14,066 nt of DNA from Collybiopsis luxurians FD-317 M1 (lineage: Eukaryota; Basidiomycota; Agaricomycetes; Agaricales; Omphalotaceae). The first letter of the stretch is position 1, and each line of letters begins with the position of its first letter. The stretch is from the NCBI GenBank assembly GCA_000827265.1, contig KN834907.1, positions 38,297 to 52,362 of the forward strand. The letters run 5' to 3'. Both the position numbers and the translations under genes were made by a program. The notes under the pieces were generated by a model that made no database searches, had not been told where the DNA came from, and saw only the letters and a program-made list of their open reading frames with translations. Positions 9,446 through 14,066 of this stretch are shown piece by piece.

Positions 9446-9838
9446 TCAAAAAGCTACGATGTCAAGGACGTGCAAAAGATGGTCAACATTTGTATTTAGT
9501 TCGCGAAAGATGCAAGTGTAATATGACGGGAAGAGATATCTGAAAACCCCCATAAAAAGTATCGGTTGATCCTCGTTATTCAAGTCCACTGAAGCAACGG
9601 AAGTCAATACATAGCCATCGGAGTACCAACTTGGAAGACAAAACATCTTCCAGGTGTCTTCCATCTGATCTGCCGGCCTAATAGTAGGCCGTCCTCTGTG
9701 TTCAACAGCAGCAGTAGCATGTGCAAACTGTCTATAATCTGCTACATCAATGTTCATTATTCTCGAATCCATGAAATCCAGATCAAGTTGAGAGTCAGCA
9801 TCATTGCCTCTTGAAGCTGAGAATTTCATATAAATCAA
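9446..9838 (-). CDS. unrecognised ORF, possibly a gene fragment
   Basis: This is a 130-codon open frame ending at 9446. The listed start is a TTG at 9838, while the first ATG is nine bases further in. A TGA codon stands a few codons upstream. The product has mixed composition with several aromatic residues (for example WYSDGY, RYLFPSYY), which reads more like real protein than a chance frame. It has no signal peptide, membrane segment or domain that I know. It could be one exon of a spliced lineage-specific gene, or a relict left in this gene-poor, transposon-marked area. No convincing flanking exons were found. Confidence 0.3.
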   Translation of the reverse strand: MIYMKFSASRGNDADSQLDLDFMDSRIMNIDVADYRQFAHATAAVEHRGRPTIRPADQMEDTWKMFCLPSWYSDGYVLTSVASVDLNNEDQPILFMGVFRYLFPSYYTCIFRELNTNVDHLLHVLDIVAF

Positions 9839-10194
9839 GCCAATTCAGAACCTCTGATCTTACACAGACTTTGCTCGGTTACCTTATTTCCACGGCAGTC
9901 AGGTGTTAACTTTGTTCCCTCCGCTGTAGTACTTATTTTACAAGGAGATCATCACATTAGTGTCAGATAGCAAAATCTGTATAAATATGCCAAATTTTGT
10001 CCAGACCGGATGCCGTAGCTTGCATTACTTTGGCAGCCAGGTGGCTACCTACATCAACCTCCAATGATGATCAATGCTCACAACAGATTGGGCCAAAACT
10101 GGGTCCTGTCAAAAGGTGGTAGAATTTATGCATTCATCGTATTGCTGAACTTGAGCTTATGCCGCTTGAAGATGTTACTTCATTCAATTCGACA

Positions 10195-10512
10195 GTCACA
10201 TGTCACAGGGTCAGAAAATATCGAAAAAAAATAGCCTGCCACAGGTCACTTTGGCTTTTGTCGAACTGATTTGTTTGAGTTAAAATTTTTTTTATTTCAA
10301 GTCAAATAATTGCTAAGGCGACACATCCGAACAGTCTTCGGCAGAAATCAAGATGAAATGTGATAAATCACACACACATGGATATGTTGATGCCGCCACA
10401 GCCATAGCTTTGGCTCAAGTGTCGAAATTTTTATTCTGTCACAAGTCATATATATGTGTGTCGAATTTGGAATTTCGTCAATGCAGTCACAAGTCACAAC
10501 TTGTGTCGAATT
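10195..10512. repeat. four degenerate copies of a GTCACA-GTCAC...GTCGAA module
   Basis: GTCACATGTCAC at 10195, GCCACAGGTCAC at 10238, GTCACAAGTCA at 10438 and GTCACAAGTCAC at 10486 are each followed, 19-25 bp after their first base, by (G)TCGAA: ATCGAA at 10220, GTCGAACT at 10260, GTCGAATT at 10460 and GTCGAATT at 10505. An extra GTCGAAAT lies at 10421. The copies are diverged and unevenly spaced. They may be decayed transposon sub-terminal repeats or a cluster of regulator sites. Confidence 0.5.
10488..10505. repeat. 18-bp inverted repeat (7-bp arms, 4-nt loop)
   Basis: CACAAGT and ACTTGTG are perfect reverse complements flanking CACA. The element sits inside the last copy of the degenerate module and could form a small hairpin. 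Confidence 0.7.
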
Positions 10513-10634
10513 GAACGAAATGGGACACTATTCGAGACCTCTTTAGACCGAAAGTCATACCACTACGGAGACACCCCGAAGCAGGATTGAAAGCCTGAAG
10601 ATGCCGGTAGATCATTAAGGCTAGAGCCAGATAC

Positions 10635-10650
10635 CTATCTATCTATCTAT
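10635..10650. repeat. CTAT tetranucleotide microsatellite
   Basis: Four perfect CTAT units in a row. A simple sequence repeat, likely length-variable between strains. Confidence 0.9.
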
Positions 10651-10923
10651 GTGGAGATCACCGACATCCCAATCTCAGCATGATTTGACTCAAAGTTATC
10701 ATGCAAAAAAAAACCGGCGGAGCTCAGGATAAGATAGGAAAAGTAAGGTAAGTTTTGTGATCAATCATGACAGAGTTATGACCTCGGAACTGGAGTTGAT
10801 GCCTCAACACTACAATGTAGCCATCTAGAATCCTGGTAACCAACACCCAGCTCAGCAACCCTGAGGTACAATATATAGGGAGTTAGACACTGCTAATCCA
10901 AGTCATTCAACAGCGTTTGGAGG

Positions 10924-10932
10924 TATATAAAA
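10924..10932 (+). promoter_or_regulatory. TATA-box-like element of the DUF6533-type gene
   Basis: TATATAAAA ends 58 bases before the ATG at 10991. This fits a fungal TATA box with a short 5' leader for the downstream plus-strand gene. No mapped transcription start supports it. Confidence 0.5.
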
Positions 10933-10990
10933 CAGCTTTAAAGTAAACTTTTGGCAGACTGACTTTCTCAATACAGGACTCGCGCAAGCA

Positions 10991-12777
10991 ATGAACTCGA
11001 CATTTGGTCAACAGGCTTCAGCAGTAGAGCAAGCGTGCGTTTTTGAATGTCAGTAAGGCGCAAGCTCTGACAAACTTGTAGACGGATACAGGATTATTTA
11101 TCAGTATTCCCAATAGGTATGGTGTTCGATCTTGATGTGTAATTCGATCTCAAGCCAACCCATAGTGCTTTTATACTGGGACTATCTCCTTACATTTTGT
11201 CTGTCATACTTAATGTCTCTTCGGAATCAACATTGATGTTCTGATCTTTATCCTGGCAGCCGATGAAGTTCAGTATTTGTGGAAACGCCCAGTGGGCGCA
11301 GGTAGAGTGCTTTTCTTCCTCAATCGCTACATCTCGTTGCTGGGAAACCTCATTGTGATCATATCACTGTTCTACAACTATGATACTGAATTGGTTGGTC
11401 TTTCCCTTTCATTCTAATCACCAACTTTGTCTGATATTTAAATGACAGAGGTGCAGTATAGCCAAACCTGTAAGCTAGTTCAAAATGACTGATCAGTGTG
11501 TTAGCTGTCAAGCATTCCATACCTTCCGTGGATTCTTGCTCATTGTGGAGGAAACGGTAGTCGGTGGTGAGATCCCTTTGTCAGTACTCGGAATTACATA
11601 AAATGACCTGATTTGCACCCAGTGCTTCTCACCATCCGCATATATGCCCTGTATGATCGCGATAAGCGTACCCTTGCTGGTATGCTTTCCATTGGAAGTG
11701 TGCTGTTGATGATTGCACTTGTCAATTTTTTCTTTTCTCCATCTGAACTTGCTTTCATTTGAGCCCATTATAGTTCACAATACTCTTTCATCGTTCAGAC
11801 AATTCGGACAAGATCTTGCCTGGGGTTGACATAGGGTGTCATATAATAATTTCGTTCACAGTGTGCGCATTAAATCTTTGAGTCTTCGCGTCTTACCTCA
11901 AATTCATAGCAATGCAGATCTGTTGGTATGTCTTTCTCGGAATTTCTTGTGATCTCATCCTAACTCATTACCCAGAACAAGCAGCCGCTTGGGAAGCTTT
12001 GCTTTTGTACAATGTCATGCTATTTGCGATGACATTGCTTAAAGCCTACAAAACCCATCAAGAGCTCCGGCCCTTTAGAATTCCTTTGGTTTACATTATT
12101 CTTCGTGACGGTAGGGATCGATGCTCTGAGTCCCTCTTTCAATGATCCCATTGACAGAACTTCCTTCTATAGGATCATTGTATTTTGGGTGAGTCACCTG
12201 AAATGTGAATGTTCTGAAGAAAATTTGCTCATTTGTGTCTCTTTCATAGCGTCGTGGCTATTGCAAATGCAGTTAGTTCTTAATGATCTTCTTCAAAATT
12301 ATAGTTCTCGCAACTTTTTACAGATCAATATTTCAACATTCTATGTATGCAAAGTATGTATTGCTTCTGAACTTTTACTAACTCATAGTTGCTTTAGTAT
12401 CCTTGGGTATGTCCAGCATAGCTCCCAGATGAAGCTGCAAAAATTGATTGTTTATGATACTGGTAACACTAGCCATTTACACGGGCAGCACCAGCCGGAT
12501 TTTCCAGCAGGTATTGCTTTCCTTCATTAATATGATTATGCTTGAATCATGCTTGACACTGCCCACTTTTTGCAGCATGTCTGTAACAATGATGTCACGA
12601 CTCATGTTCAATCTTCACAAGGCTGCAGATTCAGGATTACATACTCAACATATAACAATTATTGAGGGAACCCTTGGCACTTTTAATGCCTCCCCGCCAG
12701 AAAACTTACAGCCGACTGACAGTACAAGTGGAATCCAAGGTAGAATTTCAGATTCTGAACTACACAATGAATCTTAG
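10991..12777 (+). CDS. multi-pass membrane protein of the DUF6533 family
   Basis: About 16 exons are predicted: 10991-11034, 11082-11116, 11166-11198, 11260-11393, 11462-11469, 11505-11566, 11623-11720, 11774-11860, 11910-11925, 11976-12110, 12173-12188, 12250-12271, 12324-12353, 12398-12406, 12473-12510 and 12576-12777, giving about 322 aa. The N-terminus SVFPIVLLYWDYLLTF-SDEVQYLWKRP is the DUF6533 signature. It is followed by LFFLNRY, LTIRIYALYDRDKR, PGVDIGCH, AAAWEALLLYNVMLF, LRDGSLYFGV and SVTMMSRLMFNLHK, blocks shared from memory by many Agaricomycete proteins of this kind. Six or seven membrane segments are likely, giving a receptor-like layout, but function is unknown. The 8-nt exon (11462-11469), its 35-nt following intron and the 9-nt exon (12398-12406) are the least certain pieces; skipping them is the main alternative. 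No frame break is needed, so the gene looks intact. Confidence 0.8.
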
Positions 12778-13382
12778 GATCTCAATGAAGTGGGCAGAGC
12801 CCACCTCGAGTAAGCTACATGCAGATGAACATGACTGAGGAACTAGTTGTTCCAAAAACAATTTCTTTTCTATTTTCTTTTCTTTTCATTTTTTTTCTGT
12901 CACTTTGGTTTCATGACAGTTGAATCATATATTAACTACAGAAGGTATTTGTGACTGTATACACATGTTCTTTGATCACTGATTTATTACTTACATTGTT
13001 TCACTTACTTTTTAATTATTCTATGTATTATTTTACTAAAAATTGAGGTCTAGGGTATTTACTGTAGGAAGTAGTATAAATACTTACTGCTTTAGTAGCA
13101 TAGTCTGTAGCTTCAATCTCGTCTATTCTCCTGTATTCTCTACATCCTGTATACCTTCTCTGCTGTGTATTCATGGAGTAACATCTGGCTTGACGCTATA
13201 CTGAGGGCCTTTGCCGCTGTAGTATGTTCAATTGTCCGTCTTGCTCCAGATTCTGATTAGAGCATTGTCAGATGCAGCTCTGCAATATGTAAACCACTTT
13301 CTTCCATGATATCAGATATTACACTCCTTAGCCACTGAATAGTCCACCTCCTTTAGTACTACATAGTAGTGGGAATAAAACA
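12778..13382. other. AT-rich downstream region without a gene
   Basis: This 0.6-kb stretch runs from the end of the DUF6533-type gene to the solo LTR and probably holds that gene's 3' UTR and poly(A) site. It contains a T/C-rich tract at 12861-12899 and a small perfect inverted repeat at 13358-13370 (ACTAC-ATA-GTAGT). No ORF with protein-like features was seen. Confidence 0.5.
12861..12899 (+). repeat. T/C-rich tract downstream of the DUF6533-type gene
   Basis: A nearly pure pyrimidine stretch built from TTTTCTTT-like units, starting 84 bp after the stop codon. It may contribute to 3' end formation or be simple low-complexity DNA. Confidence 0.6.
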
Positions 13383-13656
13383 TGTTAGATCAGGGTCTTC
13401 GGACGTGTAGACGCGTCGTATCACATGGTCGTGTCGGTGTCCTGAGGAACGGGATCCTTGGATTCAGGATTAGCCTCCGTGCGGATATCTTTGCACAGTC
13501 GTTTCATAAGTATGGTTCCGTGTTTCTATTTTCCCTTCTATCTATTTTTCCTATCTATCCAAATATATATATAACATACGATTATTGTTTCTGCCCTGAG
13601 GACTTCTCCTACGTTCTGAGGTTATCGTGTACTAACGTAGAACTATAGAATTAACA
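13383..13656 (+). mobile_element. solo LTR of a retrotransposon, 274 bp, with AAACA target duplications
   Basis: The element begins TGTTAG and ends TTAACA, so its ends are the 5-bp inverted repeat TGTTA/TAACA with the TG...CA termini typical of LTRs. The five bases before it (13378-13382) and after it (13657-13661) are both AAACA, a 5-bp target-site duplication. An internal TATATATATAA at 13564-13574 can serve as the LTR promoter TATA box and suggests plus orientation. No internal retrotransposon coding sequence or second LTR lies in the window, so this is a solo LTR left by recombination between two LTRs. A copia-type origin is likely from the termini but unproven. The 88-codon ORF inside it is probably chance. 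Confidence 0.72.
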
Positions 13657-14066
13657 AAACACAGTCACATGATAAAATCAGTAGGCTGAGGCCAAATTAG
13701 CCATCGTGTAGTTCCCGAAAATATAGTCATATAAGCAAAAAACCAAGCTAGATCGGCTTTCAGGTATAGGTCTTGGTAATGAAGTTTCAACATCTGACAG
13801 TCTGAAGGGCTTAATATAGGGTACACCGCAATTTGGATATAAGGTCAAATAGATATCGACAGTGCGACATAATAAAGGACCGAGTTTGTCATCCCCTTGA
13901 CCTGTAAACAATAGATCGACTTGAAGTGAATATTAAAATCAATTCGTGGCCGATTTGCTACATATGTCCCTTCGAGCTCTAAAACTAATATGCATTTGTT
14001 GACAGTGTCACGAAGCGGTTTACAGCGGAGTGGCTTTCAAGAACACGGTAATCAGTTTAGGCAGAG
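13657..14066. other. right-end region without a supported gene
   Basis: A minus-strand open frame of 77 codons at 13678-13911 has no recognisable motif, and its coding status cannot be judged because the window ends nearby. It could be the last exon of a gene lying further right. Apart from the AAACA duplication at its left edge, no other structure was seen. Confidence 0.4.

Larger units (their letters stand above)
9839..10990. other. gene-poor region with degenerate repeats
   Basis: About 1.15 kb is without a supported gene. It contains the four-copy degenerate module at 10195-10512, a CTAT microsatellite at 10635-10650, several A/T runs (for example near 10223 and 10286), and, at its right end, the TATA-like promoter of the DUF6533-type gene. 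Confidence 0.55.

Noticed and set aside
10600..10660. CRISPR-like or tandem array
   Set aside because: The only regular repeat here is a four-unit CTAT microsatellite, without spacers, in a eukaryotic genome.
11508..11768. 86-codon minus-strand open frame
   Set aside because: It is antisense to exons and introns of the DUF6533-type gene, whose plus-strand exons carry conserved family blocks.
13382..13648. 88-codon plus-strand open frame
   Set aside because: It lies entirely within the solo LTR, starting at its first bases. LTRs rarely encode proteins, and no retroelement domain is visible.

Overview
This window looks like nuclear DNA of a filamentous basidiomycete, most likely an Agaricomycete. 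Its genes are cut by many short introns (about 45-85 nt, GTNNGT...CTNA(Y)...YAG). Two membrane-protein families typical of mushroom-forming fungi are present, one with a DUF6533-type N-terminus, together with an intron-containing nuclear tRNA gene and a solo retrotransposon LTR. There are no operons or bacterial signals. Exon structures were built by hand from splice motifs, reading phase and remembered family patterns, so exact junctions are predictions.

Layout. (1) 97-2005, minus: a two-exon gene for a 616-aa protein with a long proline-rich, probably disordered N-terminal region and a C-terminal NADAR/YbiA-like domain. (2) 2915-4918, minus: a three-exon gene for a 626-aa membrane protein with four predicted membrane segments and a large N-glycosylated ectodomain. 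(3) 6609-8695, plus: a seven-exon gene for a 564-aa TPR-J-domain co-chaperone of the DNAJC7/TPR2 type, transcribed away from gene 2 across a 1.7-kb intergenic region. (4) 8870-8952, minus: tRNA-Arg(TCG) with an 11-nt intron, convergent with the co-chaperone gene and followed by an 18-T tract. (5) 9446-9838, minus: an unrecognised ORF in gene-poor DNA. (6) About 10.2-10.5 kb: four degenerate copies of a GTCACA-GTCAC / GTCGAA module. (7) 10991-12777, plus: an intron-dense gene (about 16 exons, some of 8-16 nt) for a multi-pass DUF6533-type membrane protein. (8) 13383-13656: a solo LTR of 274 bp, TGTTA...TAACA, bracketed by identical AAACA duplications.

The genes do not form an evident pathway. 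They look like ordinary independent fungal genes: one conserved chaperone gene, one tRNA, and three lineage-restricted genes. The right third (from about 9 kb) is gene-poor and transposon-marked. The most unusual protein is the NADAR-domain protein, because the glutamate expected in its active-site motif is replaced by threonine. I saw no convincing evidence of an undescribed multi-gene system.
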